The notes under the pieces: model-generated
The model's input: only the letters and a program-made list of their open reading frames with translations
Databases searched by the model: none
Told to the model about the DNA's origin: nothing
Translations under genes and position numbers: made by a program
Shown here: positions 1-9,046 of the stretch, piece by piece
Layout of the letters: each line of letters starts with the position of its first letter
Position numbering within the stretch: position 1 is the stretch's first letter
Assembly (NCBI GenBank): GCA_902729415.1
Contig: CACVCF010000112.1
Location: forward strand, 62,001 to 126,000
Direction: 5' to 3'
DNA length: 64,000 nt
From: Terasakiella magnetica
GTDB taxonomy: Bacteria > Pseudomonadota > Alphaproteobacteria > Rhodospirillales > Magnetospirillaceae

Positions 1-364
1 GATCCAGCGCGCCGTGGACGAGATCGTCAGCAGTCTGCAAGGAGGCTTGGCGGTGTTGGCAACCATCGGCTCTACCGCACCTTTCGTCGGGCTGTTCGGC
101 ACCGTCTGGGGCATCTACCACGCGCTGACCGCCATCGGCATTGCGGGGCAGGCCGCCATCGACAAGGTGGCCGGGCCGGTGGGCGAGGCGCTGATCATGA
201 CCGCTTTGGGCCTTGCCGTGGCTGTGCCCGCGGTGCTGGGCTACAACCTGCTGGTTCGCCGCAACAAGCTGGCCACCGACAAGGTGAGGGCGTTCAGCGC
301 CGATCTTCATGCGGTGCTGCTCAGCAGTGCGTCCGCCCGTCCGCCCCTGACCCGCGTGGTCTGA
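1..364 (+). CDS. exbB: ExbB/TolQ-type proton channel subunit, 5' end outside window
   Basis: The reading frame is open from the left edge, so only the C-terminal part (about 120 residues) is present. It contains the segment around GLFGTVWGIYHAL, typical of the MotA/TolQ/ExbB family, followed by a second hydrophobic segment (residues about 55-80 of the visible part). ExbB forms the inner-membrane proton channel that powers TonB-dependent uptake or Tol functions. The stop codon lies 1 base before the start of an exbD gene, so the two are cotranscribed. The missing N-terminus cannot be judged. ExbB is preferred over TolQ because two exbD-like genes and no tolA or tolB follow. Confidence 0.88.
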   Translation, partial: IQRAVDEIVSSLQGGLAVLATIGSTAPFVGLFGTVWGIYHALTAIGIAGQAAIDKVAGPVGEALIMTALGLAVAVPAVLGYNLLVRRNKLATDKVRAFSADLHAVLLSSASARPPLTRVV

Positions 365-365
365 G

Positions 366-797
366 ATGGCCATGACCTTCGGGCCATCCGGCGGCGATGA
401 CGACCAGATGATGTCCACCATCAATACGACGCCGTTGGTGGACATCATGCTGGTGCTGCTGATTATCTTCCTCATCACCATTCCGGTGGTGACCCACACG
501 GTGCCGGTAAATCTGCCCCAGGAAGTCAACCAGCCGACCCAGACCAAGCCCCAGAACATCACCATCGCCATCGACCGTGATGGGGGGGTGTTCTGGAACG
601 AGGAGCGGGTGGCCGACAAACAAGCTCTGCTGGCCCGGCTCAAGGCTGCGGCGGTACTGACGCCACAGCCCGAGGTGCATATTCGCGGCGACCAGGATGC
701 CCGCTATGACCATGTCGGCCGGGTGGTGACGGCCTGTCAGCGCGCTGGGATCACCAAGCTGGGCTTTATCACCGAGCCTCCTGCGCGGGGAGGATGA
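366..797 (+). CDS. exbD: ExbD/TolR family protein, first copy
   Basis: A 143-residue protein with the ExbD/TolR layout: a short cytoplasmic N-terminus, one transmembrane helix (residues about 24-42, preceded by INTTPLVDIMLVLLIIF with the conserved membrane aspartate) and a periplasmic domain. It couples the ExbB proton channel to TonB. The start is 2 bases after the exbB stop and the gene is followed after 4 bases by a second exbD. I infer that both paralogues belong to one Exb complex or to alternative ones. Confidence 0.9.
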   Translation: MAMTFGPSGGDDDQMMSTINTTPLVDIMLVLLIIFLITIPVVTHTVPVNLPQEVNQPTQTKPQNITIAIDRDGGVFWNEERVADKQALLARLKAAAVLTPQPEVHIRGDQDARYDHVGRVVTACQRAGITKLGFITEPPARGG

Positions 798-801
798 CGC
801 G

Positions 802-1233
802 ATGGCGATGAATATCGGACCTGGCAGCAATTCCGACGAGCCTGAAATCCTGATCGATATCAACACCACGCCGCTGATCGACGTGATGCTGGTGCTACTG
901 ATCATGTTGATCATCACCATTCCGATGCAGACCCACGCGGTAAAGCTGGACCTGCCCAACGGCCCGCCGCCGGTGACGACGGTGCTGCCCGAGGTGGTGC
1001 GCATCGATGTGGATTTCGACGGTACCATCTTATGGAATGGCGCCGTGGTTGCCGACCGCTCCAGCCTGGAGGCGCGGCTGGCCATGATCGCCCGCGCCGA
1101 GCCTCAGCCCGAGGTGCATCTGCGTCCCAACAAGCTGGTGACCTATAAGCATGTGGCGGCGGTGATGGCCTCGGCCCAACATCTGGGCGTCACCAAGGTT
1201 GGCATCATCGGCGGCGAGCAATTCGGGGAATAA
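802..1233 (+). CDS. exbD: ExbD/TolR family protein, second copy
   Basis: A 143-residue paralogue of the preceding gene with the same architecture. INTTPLIDVMLVLLIMLI (residues about 20-37) holds the conserved transmembrane aspartate, followed by a periplasmic domain. The two proteins are clearly related but diverged throughout, so this is an old duplication. ExbB with two ExbD-like subunits is known from some TonB systems. The downstream TPR gene starts 2 bases after this stop, so this is one operon. Confidence 0.9.
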   Translation: MAMNIGPGSNSDEPEILIDINTTPLIDVMLVLLIMLIITIPMQTHAVKLDLPNGPPPVTTVLPEVVRIDVDFDGTILWNGAVVADRSSLEARLAMIARAEPQPEVHLRPNKLVTYKHVAAVMASAQHLGVTKVGIIGGEQFGE

Positions 1234-1235
1234 CC

Positions 1236-2432
1236 ATGCGTCATCTTCTGTGGCTTGCCCTTTGCCTTCATTTCTCGGTTCCGGCCCTTGCCCAGGACGG
1301 CAGCGTCCGCCCCGAGACCGGCAAGCCGTTGCAGGCGGCGCAGCATATGATCAAGGAGCGTAAGTTCAGCGACGCACTGGTCAAACTGCGCGAGGTCGAG
1401 GCCATTCCCAACCGCACGCCGACCGAAAACGGCCTGTTGGAACAGTTACGGCTGATCGCGGCGGTCAGCGCTGATCAGGGCGCGGTGGCGGCCAAGGCGT
1501 TTGACGGGCTGGCGGCGCTGGGGGCCTTGGCCCCGGCCCAGCGGCTGCAATTTTCCGAGGCCATTGCCGGAGCGTTCTTCCGCGCCAAGGATTATGCTGC
1601 GACAGTGGCCTGGGCTAACCGTGCCCTGGCGGCAGGAGGGACATCGGAGACTCTGCGTAATCTGTTGGTTCACGCTCCCTATCAGGCGGGTGATTACGCC
1701 GCCGCTGCCAAGGCGGTGACCGAGCAGATGGGGGCAGGGGGGCAGGTCAGCGAGGCACTGCTGCGCGTGCTGGCCGACTGCGCCGTGCAGATGAAAGATA
1801 CCAAGGCCTATGGGGCTGCGCTGGAGAAGCTGGCCACTTGGTACCCCAAGCCCGAAATCTGGACCGAGCTGATCCGTGCGGTGTCGGCCCGGCCCGGTTT
1901 TTCCGATCGTCTGGCCCTGGATGCGGCTCGGCTGGGGCTGGTGGTGGGAAGCTTCGCCAATAATTCCGGCCCGTATGTGGAACTGGCGGAACTGGCCTTG
2001 CAGGCGGGACTGCCGGGCGAGGCCAAGGCGGCGCTGGACAAGGGCTATGCCGCAGGGGTGTTGGGGACAGGGCAGGAGGCCGAGCGCCACAAGCGTCTCA
2101 GCGATCTGGCGGCCAAGGCCGCCGCCGCCGATCTGGCCGGTCTGGCCGTTGCCGAGGCCGAAGCCGCTGGGAAGGACAGTGGAACTGCGCTGGTTAATAC
2201 CGGGCTGGCTTATCTCGGGTTTGGCCAAGCCGCCAAGGCGGCGGCTGTCATGGAGGCTGGGATTGCCAAGGGTGGTCTGAAAAATCCCGACGACGCCCGG
2301 CTTCACCTTGGCATCGCCTATTGGGCGGCGGGGCAGAAAGCTAAGGCGCAGGAGGCCCTTAAGGCCGTCAAGGGGAGCGACGGCGCCGCCGATCTTGCCC
2401 GGCTGTGGGCCATCAAGACCGGAGCACTGTAG
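1236..2432 (+). CDS. Exported TPR-like protein of the Exb operon
   Basis: A 398-residue protein with a clear signal peptide (first about 20 residues, cleavage after PALAQ) and an alanine-rich helical body of repeated A-x-x-L-x-x-A patterns typical of tetratricopeptide repeats. It is the last gene of the exbB-exbD-exbD operon. TPR proteins are often encoded with TonB/ExbBD systems, where they may act in the periplasm as partners of the energised transporter, but the role here is inferred. No catalytic motif is visible. About 130 bases separate it from the chemoreceptor gene. Confidence 0.7.
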   Translation: MRHLLWLALCLHFSVPALAQDGSVRPETGKPLQAAQHMIKERKFSDALVKLREVEAIPNRTPTENGLLEQLRLIAAVSADQGAVAAKAFDGLAALGALAPAQRLQFSEAIAGAFFRAKDYAATVAWANRALAAGGTSETLRNLLVHAPYQAGDYAAAAKAVTEQMGAGGQVSEALLRVLADCAVQMKDTKAYGAALEKLATWYPKPEIWTELIRAVSARPGFSDRLALDAARLGLVVGSFANNSGPYVELAELALQAGLPGEAKAALDKGYAAGVLGTGQEAERHKRLSDLAAKAAAADLAGLAVAEAEAAGKDSGTALVNTGLAYLGFGQAAKAAAVMEAGIAKGGLKNPDDARLHLGIAYWAAGQKAKAQEALKAVKGSDGAADLARLWAIKTGAL

Positions 2433-2559
2433 CCGCCTAATTTCAATGTGTTAAAATTCCAATCACATCTTGTTCATGGCTCCCGATAAACCTGTTGGTG
2501 AATTGGTGATACCAGACATTGCAAGCCGGTATTACTTAATTTTCTTGCGGAGACGTGGC

Positions 2560-4248
2560 ATGGCTGGAATTGTATCCATCAGGGGCAGGATGCTGGGGCT
2601 GGCCCTGGTTACGGCAATCGCCATCGTCGCTATTGTCGCCGGATGGTGGGTGGCGTTCAATGACCTGAAGGTCAATGGGCCGGTCTATTCCCGGATCATT
2701 CAGGTCAAGGATCTGGTGGCCGATATTCTGCCTCCCCCTGAATACATTCTGGAATCCTATCTGGTGACGTCCCAGGCGCTGACGGCCGATCAGGCCCGGT
2801 TGCCGGCGTTACGAAAACGCCTCGACACTCTTCAGAAAGAGTTTGACGACCGTCATGTCTATTGGAAGGGCCAAGGGCTTGACGCCTCCGTCGCCGATGG
2901 CCTGCTGGTGAAATCCCATGCTCCGGCGGTGCAGTTTTTCGATGTGGCCAAGGGCCGCTATTTCCCAGCCCTGTTCAAGGGCGATCAGGCCGCGGCGGAG
3001 GCCGCATTCAAGGATCTGAGCACCCTTTATGAGACGCATCGCGCCGCCATCAACACGATCGTCGCTGCGTCCGATATTCTGTCCAAGGCGGTGGAGAGCC
3101 AAGCCGAGGCCAGCGAAGGGAATTACAAACTGATGGTGCTGTCCGTCACCGTTCTTGCGGCCTTGCTTGCCCTGGTGGTGAGCATTGTGGTTTCGCGCTC
3201 CGTGGTTGGTCCCATTGGGCGCCTATCTGTGATCGTGGCAGAATTGGGCCGGGGCAATACCGGGGTCAAAGTGTCCGACACCGAGCGCGGTGATGAGATC
3301 GGCCCCTTGGCCCGCGCCCTGGACGGCTGGAGGGGGAGCCTGGAAGATGATGCGCGGCGGCGTCAGGCCGAGAGTGAGGAGACCGTGCACCGCGAAGCCC
3401 GTGCCAGCCGCAGGGAGGCCGCGATCGTGCGCTTCGAAGCCGCCGTCGTCGCGGCCATGGACCGCATGTGTGCTTCCATCGAGGAGCTTCAGGCCTCTTC
3501 CAACACCCTGTCCGCCAACGCCCAGCAGACCGAGCGTCAGAGTGCCGCCGTATCGACAGCCACCGAACAGGCCAATGCCAATGTGGAGACGGTCGCCGCG
3601 GCCGGTAGCGAATTGACCGCTTCCATCCATGAAATCTCGCGCCAGGTCCACCAATCCTCGGAGGTGGCAAGAGCCGCCTCGTCCGAGGTCGAAGACGCCA
3701 CTGCCAAAATCACCAGTTTGACCGTGGCGGTGGGAAAGATCGGCGAGGTTCTCAGTCTGATCAACGACATCGCGGCTCAGACCAATCTGCTGGCCTTGAA
3801 CGCCACCATCGAGGCCGCACGGGCGGGGGAAGCGGGCAAGGGTTTTGCCGTGGTCGCGGGTGAGGTCAAGCATCTGGCCAATCAGACGGCGCGGGCCACC
3901 GGCGAGATTTCCGAACAGATCAGCACCGTGCAAGCGGAGACCCGGTCCGCCGTGGAATCGATCTCGGGGATCTCGGCCATTATCGCCCGGATCAATGAAT
4001 TTGCCAGCGGCATCGCCGGAGCGGTGGAAGAGCAAGGGGCGGCGACGGCGGAAATTGCCCGCAATGTCGAGCAGGCATCCAATGGAACCCGCGAGGTCGC
4101 CTCCAATATCGTCGGTGTGGCGCGGGCTGCGGCCGAGACCGGTAGTACGGCGCAAGGGGTGTCGGCGGCGGCGCATGATCTGCTGTCTCAGAGCCAGTCT
4201 CTCGATGCGGCGGTGCGAAGCTTTCTGGTCGAGATGGAGGCGGCATAG
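2560..4248 (+). CDS. Methyl-accepting chemotaxis protein
   Basis: A 562-residue transmembrane chemoreceptor. TM1 is at residues about 12-30, followed by a periplasmic helical sensor domain of about 165 residues, TM2 at about 195-215, a HAMP linker, and a C-terminal signalling domain. The hairpin tip includes [20 protein letters not shown], the most conserved part of all MCPs. I chose ATG 2560 because GGAG lies 7 bases before it and the protein then starts directly with the TM1 region. A TTG at 2470 would add 30 atypical residues. No C-terminal CheR/CheB-docking pentapeptide is visible. The ligand is unknown. Confidence 0.92.
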   Translation: MAGIVSIRGRMLGLALVTAIAIVAIVAGWWVAFNDLKVNGPVYSRIIQVKDLVADILPPPEYILESYLVTSQALTADQARLPALRKRLDTLQKEFDDRHVYWKGQGLDASVADGLLVKSHAPAVQFFDVAKGRYFPALFKGDQAAAEAAFKDLSTLYETHRAAINTIVAASDILSKAVESQAEASEGNYKLMVLSVTVLAALLALVVSIVVSRSVVGPIGRLSVIVAELGRGNTGVKVSDTERGDEIGPLARALDGWRGSLEDDARRRQAESEETVHREARASRREAAIVRFEAAVVAAMDRMCASIEELQASSNTLSANAQQTERQSAAVSTATEQANANVETVAAAGSELTASIHEISRQVHQSSEVARAASSEVEDATAKITSLTVAVGKIGEVLSLINDIAAQTNLLALNATIEAARAGEAGKGFAVVAGEVKHLANQTARATGEISEQISTVQAETRSAVESISGISAIIARINEFASGIAGAVEEQGAATAEIARNVEQASNGTREVASNIVGVARAAAETGSTAQGVSAAAHDLLSQSQSLDAAVRSFLVEMEAA

Positions 4249-4316
4249 CCAACGGTTCTTGCCAAGTCGCTCCGCCACCGCCATCCTGCCAAATCCCTAA
4301 TGCGGCAGTGGGTTTG

Positions 4317-5222
4317 ATGGACGCAGCCAACGACTTTCCCGACATGATGGATACCCATCAGGTCGCCCGGTATCTGAGGATCAAGGAACGTAAGGTTTAC
4401 GAGCTCCTGAAGGATCGCCGCATCCCCTGCACGCGGGTGACGGGGAAGTGGCTGTTTCCCAAGGTCGAGATCGATGCCTGGCTAAAGCGCAACTCCGCCG
4501 CTGCAGGCCAGGCCGGGCGGCCGGGGCCTGTGCCCATGGTCCTGGCCGGAAGCCACGATCCCTTGCTGGAGTGGTGTCTGCGCGAGTTAGGGGGCACTTT
4601 GGCGGTGCTGTCGGGCAGTTCTTCCGATGGCTTGGCGCGCCTGGCCGCCGGTGAGGCGGCTTTGGCCGGGCTGCATCTGGTCGACGGCGAAAGTGGCGAG
4701 TTCAATGTGCCCCAGGTCCGCCAAGTCCTGGGCGAGCGTAATATGGTCATGATCGAGTGGGCATGGCGGCAGCAGGGATTGGTGGTCGCTTCCGGCAATC
4801 CCCTGGGGCTGACCTCGGTGGCCGATCTGGCCCGGGCCAAGGCCCGGGTGGTTTTGCGTCAGGACGGGGCGGGCAGCCGGGTGCTGTTTGAGCGTCTGTT
4901 GGCCGAGGCCGGTGTGTCCGAGGCCCTGCTGACGACGGTTTCGGCGCCGGTGCGCAGCGAGACCGATGTGGGGCTGGCGATCCTGGAGGGTGCCGCCGAT
5001 ACCGGCCTGGCGGTGGCCTCGGTGGCGAAGAGCCTGAAGCTGGGCTTCGTACCGCTGTCGCGTGAACGTTTTGATCTGGTGATCGATCGGCAGGCCTATT
5101 TCGAACCACCGGTTCAGGCGCTGTTGGCCTTTGCCCGAACGCGAGAATTCGCCGCCCGGGCCGAAGCCCTGGGAGGATACGACATTACCGGTTTGGGGGC
5201 GATCCGCTGGAATGCTCCATAA
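4317..5222 (+). CDS. Excisionase-type HTH regulator with a periplasmic-binding-like sensor domain
   Basis: A protein of about 301 residues. Residues about 12-60 (MDTHQVARYLRIKERKVYEL and the following stretch) form the winged HTH of the excisionase/MerR-like helix-turn-helix 17 type. The rest resembles the PBP-like domain (PF12727) of molybdate or tungstate-type binding proteins, here cytoplasmic because no signal peptide is present. Such one-component regulators sense small anions or cofactors. The ligand and targets are not evident from neighbours. GTG 4308 and ATG 4344 are alternative starts. The gene stands alone between the chemoreceptor and an unknown gene. Confidence 0.75.
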   Translation: MDAANDFPDMMDTHQVARYLRIKERKVYELLKDRRIPCTRVTGKWLFPKVEIDAWLKRNSAAAGQAGRPGPVPMVLAGSHDPLLEWCLRELGGTLAVLSGSSSDGLARLAAGEAALAGLHLVDGESGEFNVPQVRQVLGERNMVMIEWAWRQQGLVVASGNPLGLTSVADLARAKARVVLRQDGAGSRVLFERLLAEAGVSEALLTTVSAPVRSETDVGLAILEGAADTGLAVASVAKSLKLGFVPLSRERFDLVIDRQAYFEPPVQALLAFARTREFAARAEALGGYDITGLGAIRWNAP

Positions 5223-5335
5223 TGATATTTAATCCCTTTGAAATGGTCGGGAGTGGCTTGCCGAGTGCGGCACACAATGCCATCATCTGCGGCTGAAATG
5301 GGTCTTTGGGGAGGCGGTGGCAAGCACCGTCAGAG

Positions 5336-6490
5336 ATGAAAAAATCCAACCGTGCCGCAGTATTCGAGTCCAAGGTCGCCGAGCTTCTTGCCGTCACCGC
5401 CGGACTAAAAGTGCCTCATATCCTTATGCTGCGCCGGATGACGCAGGCTGACCCGGAGACCAGTGCCTGGGCCAATGAGCGTGAATTGGGGGTGGTGTTC
5501 GATACCATCTTGGATCGGGCCGTCGCCGCGGTGGATACCGAAGAGCTGGGCGCCTATGCAGACCAGCAGTTCGACGCCCTGTTGCCGGCCGGTGACGAGG
5601 AGGCGCGCGACAAGGAACGCTGGCTGCTGTTCGACGTCTGCAAGAAGTATCTTGCCAAGCGCAAGCCGGTCGTTGCCGCTCCCGTGGTTGAGGAGGAGGT
5701 CGTCCTCGACGACGACGCCCCCATTCCGGGAGGGGATTTCAAAGTAATTTTCGACGAGACCATCGCCCGCTATACCCGTCGTTGTCTGCATACCCTTGTG
5801 GTGGGGGCAGGCGCTTCATCTTTGCGGCCCCATATCCCGGTTCCCTTCCTGCTTGCTCCCGGCTTCGCGGTGGGCTACGAGACCCTGCTGCGGAAATTCG
5901 TGCTGCCCGATATCCGTGCCACCAAACGCATCGGTGAGCTTGCCGCCAGCCGCCATTGGGATGATACCGCCAGTAACCGTCTGATCGCCATGATTCAGAG
6001 TGGCGGCAGCAGCAACGCCATCCTCGATACCTGGGATGCCCGCTGGGCCGCCTATAAGTCGGAGGGCGTCGGCGCCAAGCACAAAAAACATAATGATCCC
6101 TGGGAAGTGTTCAAGGAGGCGGCGGCCAAGGGCGGCTATACTCCTCCCAACGAGACCGATATCCCGTTGCTCCATTCGGTGATCCGCTGGGAGCCAGACG
6201 CCCTGGCCGAGGCATGGCGCGAGCTCAGCCTTCAGTACCAGCAGGAATTCCACGCCAAGACCAAGCACGAGCAGGCGCGGGAAGGCGCCGTACGCGACTG
6301 TCTGGTCCGCTTCATCCGTGAGATGCCTAAGCGGGCGGGCGACATGATTTCGGTGAAGGCGTTCTTTGAGCTGCCGAAATGCGACCGTATGTTCCTGCGC
6401 AAGCTGATGCAGACCGTTGGTGGCACCGATGTGGAGCGGCGCCGTGTGGCTCCCGGTCTGGTTCACTTCTACAACAATCTGCCGCTGTAG
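5336..6490 (+). CDS. Unrecognised cytoplasmic protein (384 aa)
   Basis: I do not recognise this family. The protein has no signal peptide or membrane segment. The first 120 residues are helical and charged, followed by an acidic linker rich in V and E (residues about 113-130) and a C-terminal part rich in aromatic and basic residues. It lacks known catalytic motifs. Codon use matches neighbouring genes. ATG 5336 is preferred over an upstream TTG at 5306. It converges with another unknown gene (6514-7998), with only 23 bases between the two stops. Confidence 0.75.
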   Translation: MKKSNRAAVFESKVAELLAVTAGLKVPHILMLRRMTQADPETSAWANERELGVVFDTILDRAVAAVDTEELGAYADQQFDALLPAGDEEARDKERWLLFDVCKKYLAKRKPVVAAPVVEEEVVLDDDAPIPGGDFKVIFDETIARYTRRCLHTLVVGAGASSLRPHIPVPFLLAPGFAVGYETLLRKFVLPDIRATKRIGELAASRHWDDTASNRLIAMIQSGGSSNAILDTWDARWAAYKSEGVGAKHKKHNDPWEVFKEAAAKGGYTPPNETDIPLLHSVIRWEPDALAEAWRELSLQYQQEFHAKTKHEQAREGAVRDCLVRFIREMPKRAGDMISVKAFFELPKCDRMFLRKLMQTVGGTDVERRRVAPGLVHFYNNLPL

Positions 6491-6513
6491 CGTCTGCTGC
6501 TTGCGGCGGCGGA

Positions 6514-7998
6514 TCACGCCGGATAGGTGATGCCGATGCTGGCCAGGGTTCTGGTCAGAAGCATCATCTTGCGCTCCTTCTCCTCGCCTGCGGCGCCGTT
6601 CAGATATTCGTTCAAGAAGGCGGCGTCCTTGAGATAGGCGGCGATGGTGTCGCGGACCGTGATCAGGGCCGGGCCGTCGATGAAGGTCGCCTTGCGGCAG
6701 AGATCAAGCAGGGTCAGAACTTTCTGTGCCGGGCCGCCACTCTTCTGGTCCACCTGTGCCAACAGCCGGGACGAACCGAGAAGGCTGATCTGGGCGGCTT
6801 CCACCTGTGCCATGTAGCGGGCCTTGTCGCCATCGGCCAGCCAAGAGGCGCGGATGGCCCGATGGATGACGGTCAGAGTCTGAAGCTTGGGGACCGGCAG
6901 TTCCTGTCCCGCCACGATGCGGGGTACAAAATCCTTGTCGCTGAAATAGTGGTCAATGAACGACCGCAGTACCGAGCGGTTTGTCTGGCCGATGGCGACG
7001 GCGCTCAGTTGCAACAAAAATGCGTAACGATCGGTCAGAGCCTTGCGTTCCCGCAGTAGGTCTGTGACGTTTTCCTTGTTGATCTGGCGCGCCTGCCGCC
7101 GTTCGAGTGAGACCAGCGCCTTGGCGCCGCCGATCAGGGTGGAGCCAAGCCACATGCGCTTGAACAGCTCGAACACCGCCTGGATCTCGACCTCCGGCTC
7201 GGCCGAGCGGATCGGCATTTTGTTGGCCAGGGTCCGCAGTAAGGAATATTCAACGGCATCCTTGATGTCGGGGGCGGCGCCGCTGGTGATCATGGCGCTG
7301 ATATCCCCGGCGCAGGGATGGGCCGAGGCGCGCGGCTTCAACTCACCCTTCCACAGATCGATCAGGTCGTTGCAGCGCTCTTCCAGCGTCTCACACAAGC
7401 CGAGAACCTGATCAAGCGCGGGTTCGCACTTGATGCACTCGGACAAGATGTATTCGATGGCCTTGTTCTCGGGTTTACCCGAGGTCAGGTTGAACAGTTT
7501 GATCAGGGTTGCGACCTTGTCCTTCCACACCTTGAATTGGCCGAGAAATTCGACCACGGTGCGATGGAACTGGGTGTCGCGTTCAGCGTCCGAGCCCTTG
7601 AGCCCGGCCAGGAAGGCTGGAAACGAGTCGAGAGTGATGCTGGGCGGCGGACGTTCCTTGTCGTCCTCCCACACCTTCTTCATCCCGGCGCTGATCAGCG
7701 TATTCAGATCGCGCAAACGGGCGGCGGCGCTTTCATTCTTGGCGCGGGCCTGAAGCGTGGCGATCTTGTCGACCCCATTCATCATGATGCGGCCCGCATC
7801 GTTCAGACGCTTTTGATATTTGGCCGAGTAGACTAGTTCGGTCGGTGTGATGATCAAAGAATCGGTAAAAGATGTAAAAAATCTGCCGATAAGATCTCTC
7901 GATCCGACCGTGAACAGATCGTCTACCTTCTTGCAATAAGACTCGTCAAGAAGTGCCTCTGGGGCTGCCTCTAAGTCTTCTTTGGTTGGGGTGCTCAT
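6514..7998 (-). CDS. Unrecognised cytoplasmic protein (494 aa)
   Basis: A soluble, largely helical protein without signal peptide or membrane helices. No motif that I can name is present. Its length, codon use and lack of a competing frame support it as a real gene. I chose the ATG at 7998; a TTG one codon earlier also exists. It converges with the unknown gene 5336-6490. Both proteins are rich in long helices with scattered cysteines (for example the region ILSECIKCEPALDQVLGLC, about residues 185-205), but I see no homology between them. Confidence 0.72.
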   Translation of the reverse strand: MSTPTKEDLEAAPEALLDESYCKKVDDLFTVGSRDLIGRFFTSFTDSLIITPTELVYSAKYQKRLNDAGRIMMNGVDKIATLQARAKNESAAARLRDLNTLISAGMKKVWEDDKERPPPSITLDSFPAFLAGLKGSDAERDTQFHRTVVEFLGQFKVWKDKVATLIKLFNLTSGKPENKAIEYILSECIKCEPALDQVLGLCETLEERCNDLIDLWKGELKPRASAHPCAGDISAMITSGAAPDIKDAVEYSLLRTLANKMPIRSAEPEVEIQAVFELFKRMWLGSTLIGGAKALVSLERRQARQINKENVTDLLRERKALTDRYAFLLQLSAVAIGQTNRSVLRSFIDHYFSDKDFVPRIVAGQELPVPKLQTLTVIHRAIRASWLADGDKARYMAQVEAAQISLLGSSRLLAQVDQKSGGPAQKVLTLLDLCRKATFIDGPALITVRDTIAAYLKDAAFLNEYLNGAAGEEKERKMMLLTRTLASIGITYPA

Positions 7999-8128
7999 CA
8001 ACTTACCGGCGAAATGTTGCGAGTTTTGTCAACGTGACTTGAATCGTGACCAAACATGGTTAACGCTCGTGGCGGCGGGATTCAATGGAATTTCGCATTT
8101 ATCCCGCCGTCTTTGCTTCTAAATCGTC

Positions 8129-8809
8129 TCAGACGATGGTTACAGCCAGTTCTCCAACGCCGTCGATTCGGCCCAGCAGGCGGTCACCGACCACCACCGG
8201 TCCCACACCCTCCGGGGTTCCGGTATAGATAAGGTCGCCCGGACCCAAATGGTAGTAGTGGGAGAGATGAGAAATCACCTCAGGCACAGACCAGATCATA
8301 TCATTGAGGTTGCCACTTTGCCGGGTCTGACCGTTGACCGAGAGTGTGATGGTGCCTTCCGTCAGCGGTTTGGTGCCGCGCTTCAAGGACGAGATCGGGG
8401 CCGAGTGCTCGAAGGCCTTGCCCAGACACCACGGACGGCCCTGGTCGCGGGCGGCGAATTGCAGGTCGCGGCGGGTCATGTCGAAGCCGACGGCGTGGCC
8501 GAACACGGCGCCTGCGGCCTCCTCGGGGGAAACCTTGAAGACGGGCTTGGCCAGGGCCACCACCAACTCGACTTCGTGATGCAGATTATTGGTTCCGGGG
8601 GGATAAGTAATATCGCCGCCGCCCGGCACCAGGGCGTCGGCAGGCTTGGTGAAGTAAAAGGGCGGTTCACGCGACGGGTCGCTGCCCATCTCGCGGGCAT
8701 GGCCCGCATAGTTGCGGCCAACGCAAAACACCCGGCGCACAGGGTAAAGTGCAGCTTCACCCTCGACCGGTACTGCCGGAAGGGCAAGATCGAACTGAAA
8801 TATCGCCAA
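8129..8809 (-). CDS. Fumarylacetoacetate hydrolase-family protein
   Basis: A 226-residue single-domain FAH-family protein. The residues around VFCVGRNYAGHAREM and the metal-binding segment NLHHEVELVVAL fit the family, which covers fumarylpyruvate and acylpyruvate hydrolases and decarboxylases of aromatic degradation. The start is TTG 8809, supported by a perfect AGGAGG Shine-Dalgarno (8816-8821 on this strand) 6 bases upstream. It is divergent from the livJ-benzoate-CoA ligase cluster, so a role in ring-cleavage product hydrolysis is plausible, but the exact substrate cannot be read from the sequence. Confidence 0.85.
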   Translation of the reverse strand: MAIFQFDLALPAVPVEGEAALYPVRRVFCVGRNYAGHAREMGSDPSREPPFYFTKPADALVPGGGDITYPPGTNNLHHEVELVVALAKPVFKVSPEEAAGAVFGHAVGFDMTRRDLQFAARDQGRPWCLGKAFEHSAPISSLKRGTKPLTEGTITLSVNGQTRQSGNLNDMIWSVPEVISHLSHYYHLGPGDLIYTGTPEGVGPVVVGDRLLGRIDGVGELAVTIV

Positions 8810-9046
8810 CGATTACCTCCTGCAAATGCATATCCCATGGTGCGCTCTGTCTTGTTTCCGATCAACCAGGGAGGGGAGTGATTGCATTGGCTCTAAATGC
8901 GCAATACGATACCGATTTAAACTAACCACTGTGTCGCAATATGATAGCCGTTCAAGGTCACAGGAAACGATCCGCCGGGCGATGAAATCGGCGGACATCG
9001 GGAGGCAATGGGCGCACAGCGTCCAGCAGTCTGGAAGGATTCTCTA

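Noticed and set aside
2452..2489. Sigma28 promoter for the chemoreceptor (TAAA ... CCGATAA)
   Set aside because: The elements are about 31 bases apart instead of about 19, so the spacing is wrong.
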